NCBI RefSeq assembly: GCF_032464895.1
Contig: NZ_JAWDIC010000001.1
Coordinates: forward strand, 992,001-1,056,000
From: Phycicoccus sp. M110.8
Lineage (GTDB): Bacteria; Actinomycetota; Actinomycetes; Actinomycetales; Dermatophilaceae
Direction of reading: 5' to 3'
DNA length: 64,000 bases
How positions within the stretch are numbered: position 1 is the first letter of the stretch; every line of letters begins with the position of its first letter. The notes beneath the pieces were generated by a model. The model saw only the letters and a list, made by a program, of their open reading frames with translations, was not told the DNA's origin and did no database searches. The translations under genes were made by a program, and so were the position numbers. Positions 19,341-29,234 of this stretch are shown piece after piece.

Positions 19341-19400
19341 ACTCTAAGGCATCTTCAACAAACCAAGTAGACCCCGCCGGTCCGGCGGGTCGCGCACAAT
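19341..19400. promoter_or_regulatory. Divergent leaderless promoters, psuK / 2H phosphoesterase
   Basis: On the minus strand TAGAGT (19346-19341) lies seven bases before the psuK ATG; on the plus strand CACAAT (19395-19400) lies six bases before the GTG at 19407. Between them are a CTTGG...CCAAG pair flanking the psuK start region and a perfect hairpin CCCGCCG-GTC-CGGCGGG (19373-19389). Either could be the operator for the PsuK helix-turn-helix domain. Confidence 0.4.
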
Positions 19401-19406
19401 GGCTCC

Positions 19407-19928
19407 GTGGCCCTCGCGGTGTGCCTGCTCTTCGACACCCGGACCGACCGTGCGCTGCGCGGGCTGTGGGCCCGCCTCGAGGAGCACGGCATACCGACGC
19501 TGCTCACCCACACGCACCGTCGGCACGTGCCGCACGTGTCGTATGCCGTGTACCGCACCTTCGACGTCGACCGCGTGCTGGCGGCGGTCGCGGACCTCGC
19601 CCCCATCGAGCCGGTCACCCTGCACTTCGACGCGGTCGCGCTGTTCCGGCGGCGTCGCGCAGCCCTCGTCGCCGCCGCCACCCCGCAGCTCCTCGCGCGC
19701 CAGGCCGCGGTCGTGGCCGCCGGCGAGGCGACGGGCGCGGACCTGCACGTGCACTACCGCCCGGGTCAGTGGATCCCCCACGCGAGCCTGGCCACCAGCG
19801 TGCGGCGCGACGACGTCGCGACCGCCGCCACGACGGCGTTCGAGATCCTGCCGCTGCGGGCGGTCGCCGAGCGGGTCGCCCTCGTCGACAGCAGCACCGG
19901 CCGGCGGTGGGACCTGCCGGCGCCGTGA
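19407..19928 (+). CDS. 2H phosphoesterase (2'-5' RNA ligase family)
   Basis: A 173-residue two-histidine phosphoesterase. Two HxS motifs define the active site: HVS at 43-45 and HAS at 125-127, about 80 residues apart as expected for the bilobed fold. Family members open 2',3'-cyclic phosphates or join 2'-5' RNA ends; the physiological substrate here is unknown. GTG at 19407 fits a leaderless transcript (CACAAT six bases upstream). It contains two copies of the octamer motif, one forcing ATA (Gly-Ile-Pro) and one TAT. Convergent with mazG. Confidence 0.8.
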   Translation: MALAVCLLFDTRTDRALRGLWARLEEHGIPTLLTHTHRRHVPHVSYAVYRTFDVDRVLAAVADLAPIEPVTLHFDAVALFRRRRAALVAAATPQLLARQAAVVAAGEATGADLHVHYRPGQWIPHASLATSVRRDDVATAATTAFEILPLRAVAERVALVDSSTGRRWDLPAP

Positions 19929-19951
19929 CACCGGGGTGGGCCCGGCCCGGG

Positions 19952-20926
19952 TCAGGCCTGCTGGTCGAGGGCGCGCAGCGCCCGGCGCAGCTCGGCCTCG
20001 GCGTCCGTGCCCTCGGCGCGGGCGCGGGCGACCAGGGCCAGCAGCTGGGACGCCACGTCGTCGCCGGCGGGCGGCAGCGCGTCGCCCCGCCGCTCGAGCC
20101 GGGCGACGACCTTGTCCGCCGCGAGCAGCGCGGGCAGCGACGCCGGTATGCCGTGGAGCAGCCCGGCGTGCCCGGCCTCTCCACCGGCGTGCTCGGCCTT
20201 CGCCGCGCGCTCCTGGGCCTTGATGAGCTCCCAGTTGCGCTCGACCTCCTCGGGCGTGGCGGCCGCGTCGTCGGCGAACACGTGCGGGTGGCGGCGCACG
20301 AGCTTGGCGACGAGGCCGCCGGCGACGTCGTCGATGTCGAACGGCTGCTCCGGGTGCTCCTCGGCGACCCGCGACTGGAAGGCCACCTGCAGGAGGACGT
20401 CGCCGAGCTCCTCGCGCATGTGGTCGCGGTCGCCGGACTCGATCGCCTCGGCCGCCTCGTGCGACTCCTCGACGAGGTACTTCACCAGCGACTCGTGGGT
20501 CTGCTCGGCGTCCCACGGGCAGCCGCCGGGCGAGCGCAGGCGGTCCATGACGGCCACGACGTCGAGCAGCCGGGCACCCTGGACGTCCCAGGAGCCGACG
20601 ACGACCTCGACCTCGGGCGGCTCGGGCAGGCGCGACACCTCGGCGGCGACCGCGTCCGTCAGCCCCGGGTCCGCGTCGGCCGAGGACACCCACACGACCT
20701 GCCCGGCGCCCGCCCTGGCCACGAGCTCACGGGCCAGCGCAGGAGGAGGCGCGTCACCGACATACGCCACCGGCACGCCGGACTCCACGAGGGCGGCGGC
20801 GAGCGGCTCGTCGGCTGCGCGGGCCAGCACGGAGTCGGCCGCCTCGACGGCCTGCCAGGCGGACCGGCTCAGCAGCCCCGGGGCGACCCGGGGGCTGGCG
20901 ACGAGCAGGCTGAGGCGGCCGGCCAC
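19952..20926 (-). CDS. mazG: MazG nucleoside triphosphate pyrophosphohydrolase
   Basis: A 324-residue protein. The MazG domain (about 125-235) has CPWDAEQTHESL, the metal-binding EEshE set (Glu153, Glu154, Glu157) and EELGDVLLQV (Glu172, Glu173, Asp176). Residues 1-110 look like a degenerate remnant of the tetrapyrrole-methylase domain that precedes MazG in some bacteria; no S-adenosylmethionine motif is seen. The C-terminal 70 residues are helical. It hydrolyses (d)NTPs, including damaged ones, to monophosphates. GTG start at 20926, nine bases after the stop of the SurA-like lipoprotein; likely in one operon with it and mfd. Confidence 0.87.
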   Translation of the reverse strand: MAGRLSLLVASPRVAPGLLSRSAWQAVEAADSVLARAADEPLAAALVESGVPVAYVGDAPPPALARELVARAGAGQVVWVSSADADPGLTDAVAAEVSRLPEPPEVEVVVGSWDVQGARLLDVVAVMDRLRSPGGCPWDAEQTHESLVKYLVEESHEAAEAIESGDRDHMREELGDVLLQVAFQSRVAEEHPEQPFDIDDVAGGLVAKLVRRHPHVFADDAAATPEEVERNWELIKAQERAAKAEHAGGEAGHAGLLHGIPASLPALLAADKVVARLERRGDALPPAGDDVASQLLALVARARAEGTDAEAELRRALRALDQQA

Positions 20927-20935
20927 GACGGCGCG

Positions 20936-21472
20936 TCAGCCCTGGGGCGTGGCGGTCGCCGTCGGCGCCTGCTGCTTGATCCAGTTGGGCGAGGTCGCGT
21001 CGAACGCGATCCGCTTCGGGTCGAACGTGCCGTAGCGGGGGTTGATCGTCACCTTGGCCTTGTGCAGGGCCGCGATCGCCTCGTTCTGCTGCTGCTGGTC
21101 CAGGGCCGAGGGGTTGTTCGGGTTGAGCAGGTCGCTCGTGCGGATCAGCTCCAGGGCCGCCTCGCTGAGGCGACCGGAGGAGTCGTCCATGCTCGCGCGC
21201 ACCTGGCTGTCGGAGACGCCCTTGCCCGCGCGGTCGGCGACCGGCGTGACGAAGGGGGCGTAGACCAGCAACGTGAGCGCGGTCGCCGTGTCGATCTGCG
21301 CGTTGGGCACGACCTCCTTGATGGAGGTCACCGCCTGCTGCACCTCGGTCTCGGAGATGCGCTCGCCGTTGACGACGGCGGCGGTGTCGGCGGTGGCGCA
21401 GCCGGACACGGCCAGCACGCCGGCAGCCACGACGGCCACGGCGGACGCGCGCAGGACGCGAGTTGCGTTCAC
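20936..21472 (-). CDS. SurA N-terminal-domain lipoprotein
   Basis: A 178-residue lipoprotein. Signal peptide 1-24 ends in the lipobox AVSGC (Cys25), followed by AVVNGERISETEVQQAVTSI, the typical start of the SurA_N chaperone domain. No peptidyl-prolyl isomerase domain follows; the protein ends after a Lys/Pro/Thr-containing tail. It probably acts outside the membrane as a chaperone-like protein. GTG at 21472 has GAGAGGG upstream. Placement between mfd and mazG is conserved in many actinobacteria. Confidence 0.85.
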   Translation of the reverse strand: MNATRVLRASAVAVVAAGVLAVSGCATADTAAVVNGERISETEVQQAVTSIKEVVPNAQIDTATALTLLVYAPFVTPVADRAGKGVSDSQVRASMDDSSGRLSEAALELIRTSDLLNPNNPSALDQQQQNEAIAALHKAKVTINPRYGTFDPKRIAFDATSPNWIKQQAPTATATPQG

Positions 21473-21492
21473 GAAGTTCCCTCTCTCGGTGC

Positions 21493-24400
21493 TCAGCGGG
21501 CGGTCGCCGCTCCCTGTCCGGCTCCGACGCGGGCCGCGTCGGAGACGCTGCCCAGCAGCACGGCGCGGATGAGGTCGCTGGCCCACTGCAAGACTGCCGT
21601 GTCGCGCAGCGGTTTTCCACCCACCCGGGCCGTGGTCGGCTTCGGCACGAGAATGGTATGCAGTGCGTCCTTGACGAGTGACTTCGGGTACAGCCGCTGC
21701 AGGCGCAGCTGCGCCGACTCGGGCAGGTCGACCGGCCCGAACCGCACGTAGTTGCCCTGCACCGAGATGTCGGCGACCCCCGCCTGGCGGGCCACGGTGC
21801 GCAGCCTGGCCACCTCGAACAGGTGCTGCACCGGCTCCGGCGGGGGGCCGTACCGGTCCTGGAGCTCGGCCACGATCTCGGCCAGCTGGTCCTCGTCGAC
21901 GACGCTCGCGAGCTTCTTGTACGCCTCGAGCCGCAGCCGCTCCCCCGGCACGTAGTCGTGCGGCAGGTGCGCGTCGACCGGCAGCTCGATCTTGATCTCC
22001 GCCGGGGCCGTCTCGCCCTCGCCGCGGAAGTCGGCCACCGCCTCGCCGACGAGCCGGACGTAGAGGTCGAAGCCGACGCCGGCGATGTGCCCGGACTGCT
22101 CGCCGCCGAGCAGGTTGCCGGCGCCGCGGATCTCGAGGTCCTTCATGGCGATCTGGATGCCGGCGCCGAGGTCGGTGTGGCTGGCCATGGTCTGCAGCCG
22201 GTCGTGCGCCGTCTCGGTCATCGGCTTCTCGGGCGGGTACAGGAAGTAGCAGTAGGCCCGCTCGCGGCCGCGGCCGACGCGGCCGCGCAGCTGGTGCAGC
22301 TGGCTCAGGCCGAGGACGTCGGCACGCTCGACGATGAGGGTGTTGGCGTTGGAGATGTCGAGGCCGGTCTCGACGATGGTGGTGCAGACGAGCACGTCGA
22401 ACTTCTTGTCCCAGAAGTCGACGACGACCTGCTCGAGCTTGTGCTCGCCCATCTTGCCGTGGGCGGTGGCCACGCGGGCCTCGGGCACGAGCTCGCGGAT
22501 GCGGCTCGCTGCCTTCTCGATGCTCGACACCTTGTTGTGCACCAGGAACACCTGGCCGTCGCGGAGCAGCTCGCGCCGGATCGCGGCGACGATCTGCTTC
22601 TCGTCGTAGGCACCGACGTAGGTCAGGACCGGGTGCCGCTCCTCCGGGGGCGTGGCGAGCGTGGACATCTCGCGGATGCCGGTCACGGCCATCTCGAGCG
22701 TGCGCGGGATCGGGGTCGCCGACATCGCGAGGACGTCGACGGAGGTGCGCAGGCTCTTGAGCTGCTCCTTGTGCTCGACGCCGAACCGCTGCTCCTCGTC
22801 GATGACGACCAGGCCGAGATCCTTGTAGCGGATGTCCTTGGACAGCAGGCGGTGCGTGCCGATCACGAGGTCGACGCTGCCGTCGGCGAGGCCGGCGACG
22901 GTCTCGCGGGCCTCCTTGTCGGTCTGGAACCGCGACAGGGCCTTCACCGTCACCGGGAACTGCTGGTAGCGCTCGGTGAACGTCTGAAGGTGCTGCTGGA
23001 CCAGCAGCGTGGTCGGCACCAGCACGGCGACCTGCTTGCCGTCCTGGATCGCCTTGAACGCGGCCCGCACGGCGATCTCGGTCTTGCCGTACCCGACGTC
23101 GCCGCAGATGAGGCGGTCCATCGGGACGGTGCGCTCCATGTCGGCCTTGACCTCGTCGATGGACGACAGCTGGTCGGGCGTCTCGACGTAGGCGAAGGCG
23201 TCCTCGAGCTCGCGCTGCCACGGGGTGTCGGGACCGAACGCGTGGCCGCTGGTCGCCATGCGGGCGGAGTAGAGCTGGATCAGCTCGGCCGCGATCTGCT
23301 TGACATAGCGGCGGGCCTTGCTCTTGGTCTGCTTCCAGTCCGAGCCGCCCATGCGGTTCAGGGTCGGCTGCTCGCCGCCGACGTAGCGGGTCACCTGGTC
23401 GAGCTGGTCGGTGGGGACGAACAGCCGGTCGCCGGGCTGGCCCCGCTTGGACGCGGCGTACTCGATGACGAGGTACTCGCGGGTGGCACCGCCGACGGTG
23501 CGCTGGACCATCTCGACGAACTTGCCGACGCCGTGCTGCTCGTGGACGACGAAGTCGCCGGGCTTGAGCTGCAGCGGGTCGACCTGGTTGCGCCGCCGCG
23601 ACGGCATCTTGCGCATGTCCTTGGTCGAGCCGCCCGTGCCGGTCGAGCCGGTCAGGTCGTTCTCGGTGATGACCGCGAACCTGCTGGCGGGGCAGAGGAA
23701 ACCGTTGCCGACCGATCCGTTGGTGAGGTGGACGACGCCGTCGGTGAGGTCGGTCAGGTCGGCGTCGAGGCGGGCCGGCACCGACTCGGTCGCCAGCACC
23801 TCGGCGACGCGCCGGGCCATGCCGGGGCCCTCGGTGACGACGACGACCCGCCAGCCGTCACCGACCCAGCGCCGGAGGTCGGCCACGGCGTCGGGGGTGC
23901 TGCCGCGGTAGCGCGGCGCCTCCTCGAGGCCGGTGTTGACGACCACGGCGTCGTCGGCGGCGGTCTCCTCGTCGGCGACGAACGGCGAGAGGTCCCACCA
24001 CGGCATACCGAGCTCGGCGGCGTGGGCGCGCAGGTCGGCGACGGTCCAGAACGAGGCGGTGCCCAGCACGCCCTGCAGGTCGATCGGCACGGCGTTGCCC
24101 GCGGCGGCGTTGGCCCAGCCGGCGTCGAGGAACTCCTGGCTGGTGGCGACGAGGTCGTGGGCGCGGGTGCGCACGCGCTCGGGGTCGCACAGGACGACCG
24201 CGCTGCGCTCGCGCAGGGTGTCGAGGATGCTCTCCATGCCGTCGACGAGGGCCGGCGTCAGCGACTCCATGCCCTCGACGGCGATGCCCTCGGCCAGCTT
24301 GCCGAGCAGGTCGAGGGCCCCGGGCAGCTGGTCCATGAGCGCCCTGGCCCGCTCGCGGACGGAGTCGGTGAGCAGGACCTCGCGGCACGGCGGGGCCCAC

Positions 24401-25089
24401 AGGCCGTGCTCGGCCACCTCGAGGCTGCGCTGGTCGGCGACCTTGAACCAGCGGATCTCCTCGACCGTGTCGCCCCAGAACTCCACCCGGACCGGGTGGT
24501 CCTCCGTGGGCGGGAAGACGTCGAGGATGCCACCGCGGACGGCGAACTCGCCGCGCCGCTCGACGAGGTCGGTGCGCGTGTATGCCGCGGCCGCGAGGTC
24601 CTCGACGACCTGCTCGAGGGGTGCCTCGTCGCCGGCCCGGAGCGAGACCGGGGCGAGCTCGCCGAGGCCCTGCGCGAGCGGCTGCAGCACCGCGCGGACC
24701 GGGGCGACGACGATGTCGAGCGGGCCGTACGTGGCGTCGGTGGGGTCGGGGTGGCGCAGCCGGCGGAGCACGGCCAGCCGCTTGCCGACGGTGTCGCTGC
24801 GGGGGCTGAGCCGCTCGTGCGGCAGCGTCTCCCAGGCCGGGAAGTCGGCGACCCGGGCCGGCTCGAGGAAGCACCCGAGCGCGTCGACGAGGTCCTCGGC
24901 CTCGCGGGTGGTCGCCGTGACGACGAGGAGGGGGCGGTCGGAGGCCCGCGCCATGGCCGCGATGAGCTCGGGGCGCGCGCCGGCCGCCACGCTGAGGTCG
25001 GCGGACGGCTCGCCGGAGCGGGCGACGGTCAGGGCACCGGCCACCGCGGGGTCGGTGGCGAGGACGTCGAGCAGGGGGGCCAGCGACAC
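21493..25089 (-). CDS. mfd: Transcription-repair coupling factor
   Basis: A 1198-residue ATP-dependent translocase that displaces RNA polymerase stalled at DNA damage and recruits UvrA. Domains in order: UvrB-like N-terminal module (to about 400), RNA-polymerase interaction domain (about 495-580, with [20 protein letters not shown]), RecG-like translocase motor with Walker [10 protein letters not shown] near 665 and DEEQ near 763, then the TRCF C-terminal domain. Full length. GTG at 25089 preceded by AGGAGAG is chosen; the open frame further upstream is not conserved-looking. First gene of the mfd - surA-like - mazG unit. Confidence 0.94.
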   Translation of the reverse strand: MSLAPLLDVLATDPAVAGALTVARSGEPSADLSVAAGARPELIAAMARASDRPLLVVTATTREAEDLVDALGCFLEPARVADFPAWETLPHERLSPRSDTVGKRLAVLRRLRHPDPTDATYGPLDIVVAPVRAVLQPLAQGLGELAPVSLRAGDEAPLEQVVEDLAAAAYTRTDLVERRGEFAVRGGILDVFPPTEDHPVRVEFWGDTVEEIRWFKVADQRSLEVAEHGLWAPPCREVLLTDSVRERARALMDQLPGALDLLGKLAEGIAVEGMESLTPALVDGMESILDTLRERSAVVLCDPERVRTRAHDLVATSQEFLDAGWANAAAGNAVPIDLQGVLGTASFWTVADLRAHAAELGMPWWDLSPFVADEETAADDAVVVNTGLEEAPRYRGSTPDAVADLRRWVGDGWRVVVVTEGPGMARRVAEVLATESVPARLDADLTDLTDGVVHLTNGSVGNGFLCPASRFAVITENDLTGSTGTGGSTKDMRKMPSRRRNQVDPLQLKPGDFVVHEQHGVGKFVEMVQRTVGGATREYLVIEYAASKRGQPGDRLFVPTDQLDQVTRYVGGEQPTLNRMGGSDWKQTKSKARRYVKQIAAELIQLYSARMATSGHAFGPDTPWQRELEDAFAYVETPDQLSSIDEVKADMERTVPMDRLICGDVGYGKTEIAVRAAFKAIQDGKQVAVLVPTTLLVQQHLQTFTERYQQFPVTVKALSRFQTDKEARETVAGLADGSVDLVIGTHRLLSKDIRYKDLGLVVIDEEQRFGVEHKEQLKSLRTSVDVLAMSATPIPRTLEMAVTGIREMSTLATPPEERHPVLTYVGAYDEKQIVAAIRRELLRDGQVFLVHNKVSSIEKAASRIRELVPEARVATAHGKMGEHKLEQVVVDFWDKKFDVLVCTTIVETGLDISNANTLIVERADVLGLSQLHQLRGRVGRGRERAYCYFLYPPEKPMTETAHDRLQTMASHTDLGAGIQIAMKDLEIRGAGNLLGGEQSGHIAGVGFDLYVRLVGEAVADFRGEGETAPAEIKIELPVDAHLPHDYVPGERLRLEAYKKLASVVDEDQLAEIVAELQDRYGPPPEPVQHLFEVARLRTVARQAGVADISVQGNYVRFGPVDLPESAQLRLQRLYPKSLVKDALHTILVPKPTTARVGGKPLRDTAVLQWASDLIRAVLLGSVSDAARVGAGQGAATAR

Positions 25090-25346
25090 GGGGACATCTC
25101 TCCTGGGGCAGCACGAACGCCCCACCGCAAGGAGCAGGTGGGGGTGCTCCCAATCTAACCGCGACCCCCGACACGGCACCCGGGCACGGGCCCGACGCGC
25201 ACCCGCCCACCAGCCGGTCGCGCATACGCGCACGGGCCGGTCGTGCAGCCGGCCCACGACCTCCTACAGCATCGGCATGGGGTGCCGGCCCGCCGGCGCT
25301 CGTACCGTCGAAGGGCATGGGCAGACCGACCACCCGGGGAGAGACC

Positions 25347-25964
25347 ATGACCACACGGACCCGCCTGGCCCTGACGAGCGCCGTGGCCGTCGTGGCCCTC
25401 GGCACCGCGGGCTGCACCGGCGGCTCCGGGTCCGGGTCGGGCGGTCACGGGTCGGCTGCACCGGCCCGCAGCGCGACCTCGTCCACGTCCGGGTCCACGC
25501 CGTCCCGGGCGACCGTCAAGGACACCCGCGCCGACATCCCGCGGGTGAGCCCGGCGAAGCTGGCCGACGTGTCGTACGCGAAGGCCTCGGCCGGGCGCAT
25601 GCAGCTGTTCAGCCCGGTGGCCAAGGCGTCCGGCGGCCTGGCGACCCAGCGGTCGGTCACCACGGTCCGCGTGGGGGGCAAGGACGCCGGCGTGGTGGCC
25701 GTCTACACGCTCAAGCCGGGCTCGTCGAAGAGCACCACCTTCCAGGACCAGTACGTCGTGCAGCTGCTCAACTCCGTCTCCCGGTCGACTGCCGAGCCGC
25801 GCTTCGTCAAAGTGGGCTCGCAGGTGATGGCGCTGTCCACCGGGCAGCGCTCCGTCGCGGGCTGGGTCAGCTCGAACCAGCTCGTGCTGGTCCTGCGCCA
25901 GGGGAGCCAGCCCGACCTCGCGGCCCTCGCCGCCGCCGTGCAGGCGACACCACTCAAGGGCTGA
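25347..25964 (+). CDS. Secreted lipoprotein of unknown function
   Basis: A 205-residue lipoprotein: signal peptide 1-22, lipobox LGTAGC (Cys23), a Gly/Ser/Thr linker to about 60, then a compact domain (about 62-205) with alternating strands (RSVTTVRVGG, GVVAVYTLKPGSS, QRSVAGWVSSNQLVLVLRQGSQ). I do not recognise the domain. Start ATG at 25347 with GGGGAGAG upstream; an ATG ten codons earlier is in frame but has no ribosome site. It is divergent from mfd across about 250 bases in which TACCGT (near 25305) is a plausible -10 box. Confidence 0.7.
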   Translation: MTTRTRLALTSAVAVVALGTAGCTGGSGSGSGGHGSAAPARSATSSTSGSTPSRATVKDTRADIPRVSPAKLADVSYAKASAGRMQLFSPVAKASGGLATQRSVTTVRVGGKDAGVVAVYTLKPGSSKSTTFQDQYVVQLLNSVSRSTAEPRFVKVGSQVMALSTGQRSVAGWVSSNQLVLVLRQGSQPDLAALAAAVQATPLKG

Positions 25965-26269
25965 GCCGCGCCGCGGGCTCCGGCCCACCCTGCCGGCACC
26001 CCACCCCCACCGACGGGCCGGGAGGCCGCGGTCGCCGACAGGTGTCGACGGGGCCTGTCCCGGGGTGCCCCGCCCCGGTGGTCGGGGCCGTCCACGATGG
26101 CGCGGTCCGTGCCGGTGCGTACGCATTCTGGACGATGTCCGCGCCTGCACCGCTCGGTAGCGTCGGCCGACAGTCGCACCTCCCCATGTGCAGGGCATGG
26201 GCGTCCCGGCGGCTCCACCACCAGGGAGCCGCCGGGACCTGCCTCGTCGTCCCCAGGGGGGTCCCGTCC
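25965..26269 (+). other. Intergenic region with leader hairpin before PAP2 gene
   Basis: About 305 bases without a gene. The one clear structure is a perfect hairpin of 12-base arms CCCGGCGGCTCC / GGAGCCGCCGGG (26205-26216, 26225-26236) with loop ACCACCAG, 34 bases before the PAP2 ATG. It may terminate the lipoprotein transcript or act in the leader of the phosphatase gene. No riboswitch was recognised. Confidence 0.5.
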
Positions 26270-27022
26270 ATGCGCGTCGTCCTCAGCAGGCTGCCCGGCA
26301 CGGCCTGGTTCGGGCTCGGCTCCGCGGTCTGCCTCCTCGCCCTCGGCCTGCTCGTCGCGACCGGCGCCACGCACGCCCTGGACGTCGCGACGACCGCCCG
26401 GCTGCGCCCGGGGGACGCCTGGGGCGGCGCGCAGGTCTCCGCGGCCCCGTGGATGGCACGCCTCTCCCCACCGCACATGGTGCTGGTGCTCGCGACAGCC
26501 ACCGCCACCGCGTGCGTGTGGCGCCGGACGTGGCGCCCGGCGCTGTTCGCCGCCGTCCTGGCCACCTGTGCCGTGGTGCTGACGGCGGCGGTCAAGCTGG
26601 CCCTGCAGCGCCCCGACCCGCACGGCTGGGTGGCACCCTCCGGCGGGGCCTTCCCCTCCGGCCACGTGGTGGCGGTGCTCGTGTGCTGCGCCGGATCGGT
26701 GATGGTGCTGTCGTCGCGGGTCCGGTGGTGGCAGTGGGCCCCCGTGCTCGCGGCCGGCGCGCTCATGGCCCGGGCGCTCCTGGTCTCCGCGGCCCACTGG
26801 CCCACCGACGTCGCCGGCGGCGTCCTGCTGTCCCTGGTCGTCCTCAGCGGGGTCGGCCTGCTGCCGCTGCGCCAGGGGCCGCTGCGCCAGGAGCCGTCCC
26901 GGGTGGGATCCGCGGGTCCTGGGTCCTTGCGTGCCCGGTCTCAGGCCGTCCTGGCGGTGCGCACGACCTCCGCGTCGCGGAGGAACGACAGCAGCCGCGG
27001 GGCCACCACCTCGGCGTCGTAG
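26270..27022 (+). CDS. PAP2-family membrane phosphatase
   Basis: A 250-residue integral membrane phosphatase. The tripartite signature is complete: K109-x4-RP (KLALQRP), PSGH at 129-132 and S173-AAH176-WPTD180. About six spans. Such enzymes dephosphorylate lipid phosphates; next to a polysaccharide locus, undecaprenyl-pyrophosphate recycling is a reasonable guess. ATG at 26270 follows AGGGGGG. The last about 25 codons overlap, convergently, the 3' end of the glycosyltransferase gene by 82 bases; that tail is Arg/Ser-rich and may not be conserved. Confidence 0.82.
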   Translation: MRVVLSRLPGTAWFGLGSAVCLLALGLLVATGATHALDVATTARLRPGDAWGGAQVSAAPWMARLSPPHMVLVLATATATACVWRRTWRPALFAAVLATCAVVLTAAVKLALQRPDPHGWVAPSGGAFPSGHVVAVLVCCAGSVMVLSSRVRWWQWAPVLAAGALMARALLVSAAHWPTDVAGGVLLSLVVLSGVGLLPLRQGPLRQEPSRVGSAGPGSLRARSQAVLAVRTTSASRRNDSSRGATTSAS

Positions 27023-28125
27023 TCGCGCTCGAACCGCGCCCGCGCCGCCCGCCCCGTGCGCAGCAGCAGCTCCGGTTCGCTCATGAGCGAGACCAGCACG
27101 CGAGTCGCACGGGCCACGTCGTCCACCGGCCAGAAGAACCCCTCGACACCGTCGTCGTACAGCTCTCCGATCCCGCCCGCCTCGGCGCACACGACGGGCA
27201 GCCCGGCCGCCATCGCCTCGATGACGGCGAGGGGTAGCGACTCGGACACGGAGGCGTGCACGTACGCCTCGTACTCGCCCAGCCGCTGCTGGACGTCCGG
27301 CTGGAAGCCCAGGAACCGGACCTGATCACCGACGCCGAGCTCCTCGCACAGCGCCACGAGCCGGTCGTGCTCGACCCCTTCGCCGAACACGTCGAGGACG
27401 TACCGGTGCCCCTGGTCGCGGGCCTGCGCCAGCACCTGCACGAGGAAGCGGTGGTTCTTCACGCCCTCGAGGTTGCCGACCGACACCAGGTGGCCCCTGC
27501 GGCGCGGCCCGTCCCCCACCCGGGGAGAGCGCACGAAGTTGTGCAGCACCCGCGCCGGTGTCCGGTCCACCTCTGGACACCACTCCCGCAGGGCGGCCCG
27601 CCCCCAGGACGACACGAAGACCAGGCCGTCGACGCTCGTCACGACCTCGCGCTCGATTCGCCGGATCCACCGGTAAACCGGCCCGCCCCTCGCGATCTGG
27701 CCCTTGTCGGCCCACTCGTCCGACTGGGAGATCCTGAAGTGCACAGCGAGCACCACGCGCTGGTGCGGGCCCTGGCGGGCCGCGAGGGCCGCCCGTGCCG
27801 AGACCGGGCACTGGGCGTAGACCGTGCACGCCCCCACGGAGGCGAGCCGGCGGCGCAGCACCCGGCGCAGGACGTACTCGTGGCCGGAGCGGTACCACCA
27901 GACGTTGGCCGGCCCCCAGACGCGCTCGAGCACCACCCGGGCGCCGAAGAGCGGCAGCAGCAGGGCCCGCCGCACGAGCGACCCCTCGGCCCAGCTGTGC
28001 GGGGTGAGCACCTCGGCGTCGGCACCGACCGAGCGCAGGTAGGCACGCAGCTGGCGCACGTGGGTGTGCACCCCTGTGATCCCCTGCTCCCTCGCGATCG
28101 AGGCGACCAGGACCGGCGTGTTCAC
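26941..28125 (-). CDS. Glycosyltransferase, family 4 (GT-B)
   Basis: A 394-residue GT-B retaining glycosyltransferase. The N-terminal domain starts NTPVLVASIAREQGITGVHTHVRQLRAYL; the C-terminal nucleotide-sugar domain has VSVGNLEGVKNHRFLVQVLA and the E-x7-E motif SESLPLAVIEAMAAGLPVV. It should act on the cytosolic face, adding one sugar to the lipid-linked repeat. The GTG at 28125 overlaps the stop of the upstream epimerase by four bases (GTGA). It is the last gene of a coupled unit gmhBA - GT - epimerase - GT. Confidence 0.85.
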   Translation of the reverse strand: MNTPVLVASIAREQGITGVHTHVRQLRAYLRSVGADAEVLTPHSWAEGSLVRRALLLPLFGARVVLERVWGPANVWWYRSGHEYVLRRVLRRRLASVGACTVYAQCPVSARAALAARQGPHQRVVLAVHFRISQSDEWADKGQIARGGPVYRWIRRIEREVVTSVDGLVFVSSWGRAALREWCPEVDRTPARVLHNFVRSPRVGDGPRRRGHLVSVGNLEGVKNHRFLVQVLAQARDQGHRYVLDVFGEGVEHDRLVALCEELGVGDQVRFLGFQPDVQQRLGEYEAYVHASVSESLPLAVIEAMAAGLPVVCAEAGGIGELYDDGVEGFFWPVDDVARATRVLVSLMSEPELLLRTGRAARARFERDYDAEVVAPRLLSFLRDAEVVRTARTA

Positions 28126-29234
28126 GTCGCCGCCCGGCGCACGACCCCGAGCTGGCGCATCTTGGCGTCGGCGTCGGCGAGCACGTCGTCCAGGCCCGGC
28201 ATCCCCTCCAGCCACGCGGCATACTCCGCGACGGAGTCGGCGGGGATCCGCTTGGGCTCCCAACCCAGGTCGCGCAGCGCCGAGATGTCCGAGTGGATGT
28301 GCCGGGTGTCACCGAAGCGGTACTCCCCCGAGACCCGCGCCGGCAGGTCGGACCCGTAGTGCGCCCGGACGACGTCGGCGAACTCCGCGGTCGTGTATGC
28401 CGTGCCGCCGCCGACGTTGAACACGTGGCCGGCCGCGCGGTCGTCGGTGAGGGCGAGCTCGTTGGCGGCGACGACGTCGTGGATGTTGACGTAGTCGCGG
28501 ATCATGCCGCCGTCCTCGTACAGCGTCGGCGCCGAGCCGAGCAGGTAGTGCAGGCAGAAGATCCGGCACGCACCGGAGTACGCGTTGTAGATGGACTGCC
28601 GCGGGCCCTGGACGATGCTGTACCGCAGGGCGACGGTCGGGATGTCGTAGCGGCGGCCGAGGTTGACCGCCACCATCTCCTCGCCGTACTTCGACATCCC
28701 GTAGGCGTTCTGGGGGTGCGAGAACGACTCGGGCGTGAGCAGCATCTCCAGCGGGCCACCGCACTGCGGGCACCGGTGGTCCCACTCCCCCTTCGCCAGG
28801 GCCGACTCGGGTCGCATGTCCGGGGCCTGGGGTCCGTCGACGGGGCAGGAGTACAGCCCCTCCCCCATGGCCGACTGCGACGAGGCGACGACGACCCGCT
28901 GCAGGTCGAGCCCCTCCGCCACCGCGATCTCGTAGATCAGGGCCGTGGACACGACGTTGGTGGAGGTGAACCGCGAGAAGTCGGTGAGGTAGTCCTGGTA
29001 GGCGGCGAAGTGGTACACCGCGTCGACCCGGCGCAGCAGGTTGGCGAGCAGGTCCTTGTCGCGGACGTCGCCCACCCACAGCTCCGCCCCGGGCGTCAGG
29101 TAGTTGGGCTTGCCGTCGCGGTGGACCGGCGCGGTGAGCGCGTCGAGCACGACGACGTCGTGGCCGAGCTCCACCAGCCGGTCGGCGGTGTGCGAGCCGA
29201 TGAAGCCGGCGCCTCCGGTGACCAGGATCCTCAT
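28122..29234 (-). CDS. NAD-dependent sugar epimerase/dehydratase with Cys-rich insert
   Basis: A 370-residue extended SDR acting on a nucleotide sugar. TGGAGFIG (6-13) binds NAD, VASSQSAMGEG carries the catalytic Ser, and Tyr178-GMS-Lys182 is the YxxxK pair. Between Ser and Tyr lies an insert (about 124-167) with Cys130, Cys155 and Cys158 (RCPQCGG), which looks like a zinc-knuckle and is not found in standard GalE/RmlB enzymes. The specificity cannot be assigned; UDP- or GDP-sugar epimerase are both possible. ATG at 29234 overlaps the upstream glycosyltransferase stop (ATGA) and the downstream gene overlaps by GTGA. Confidence 0.82.
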   Translation of the reverse strand: MRILVTGGAGFIGSHTADRLVELGHDVVVLDALTAPVHRDGKPNYLTPGAELWVGDVRDKDLLANLLRRVDAVYHFAAYQDYLTDFSRFTSTNVVSTALIYEIAVAEGLDLQRVVVASSQSAMGEGLYSCPVDGPQAPDMRPESALAKGEWDHRCPQCGGPLEMLLTPESFSHPQNAYGMSKYGEEMVAVNLGRRYDIPTVALRYSIVQGPRQSIYNAYSGACRIFCLHYLLGSAPTLYEDGGMIRDYVNIHDVVAANELALTDDRAAGHVFNVGGGTAYTTAEFADVVRAHYGSDLPARVSGEYRFGDTRHIHSDISALRDLGWEPKRIPADSVAEYAAWLEGMPGLDDVLADADAKMRQLGVVRRAAT

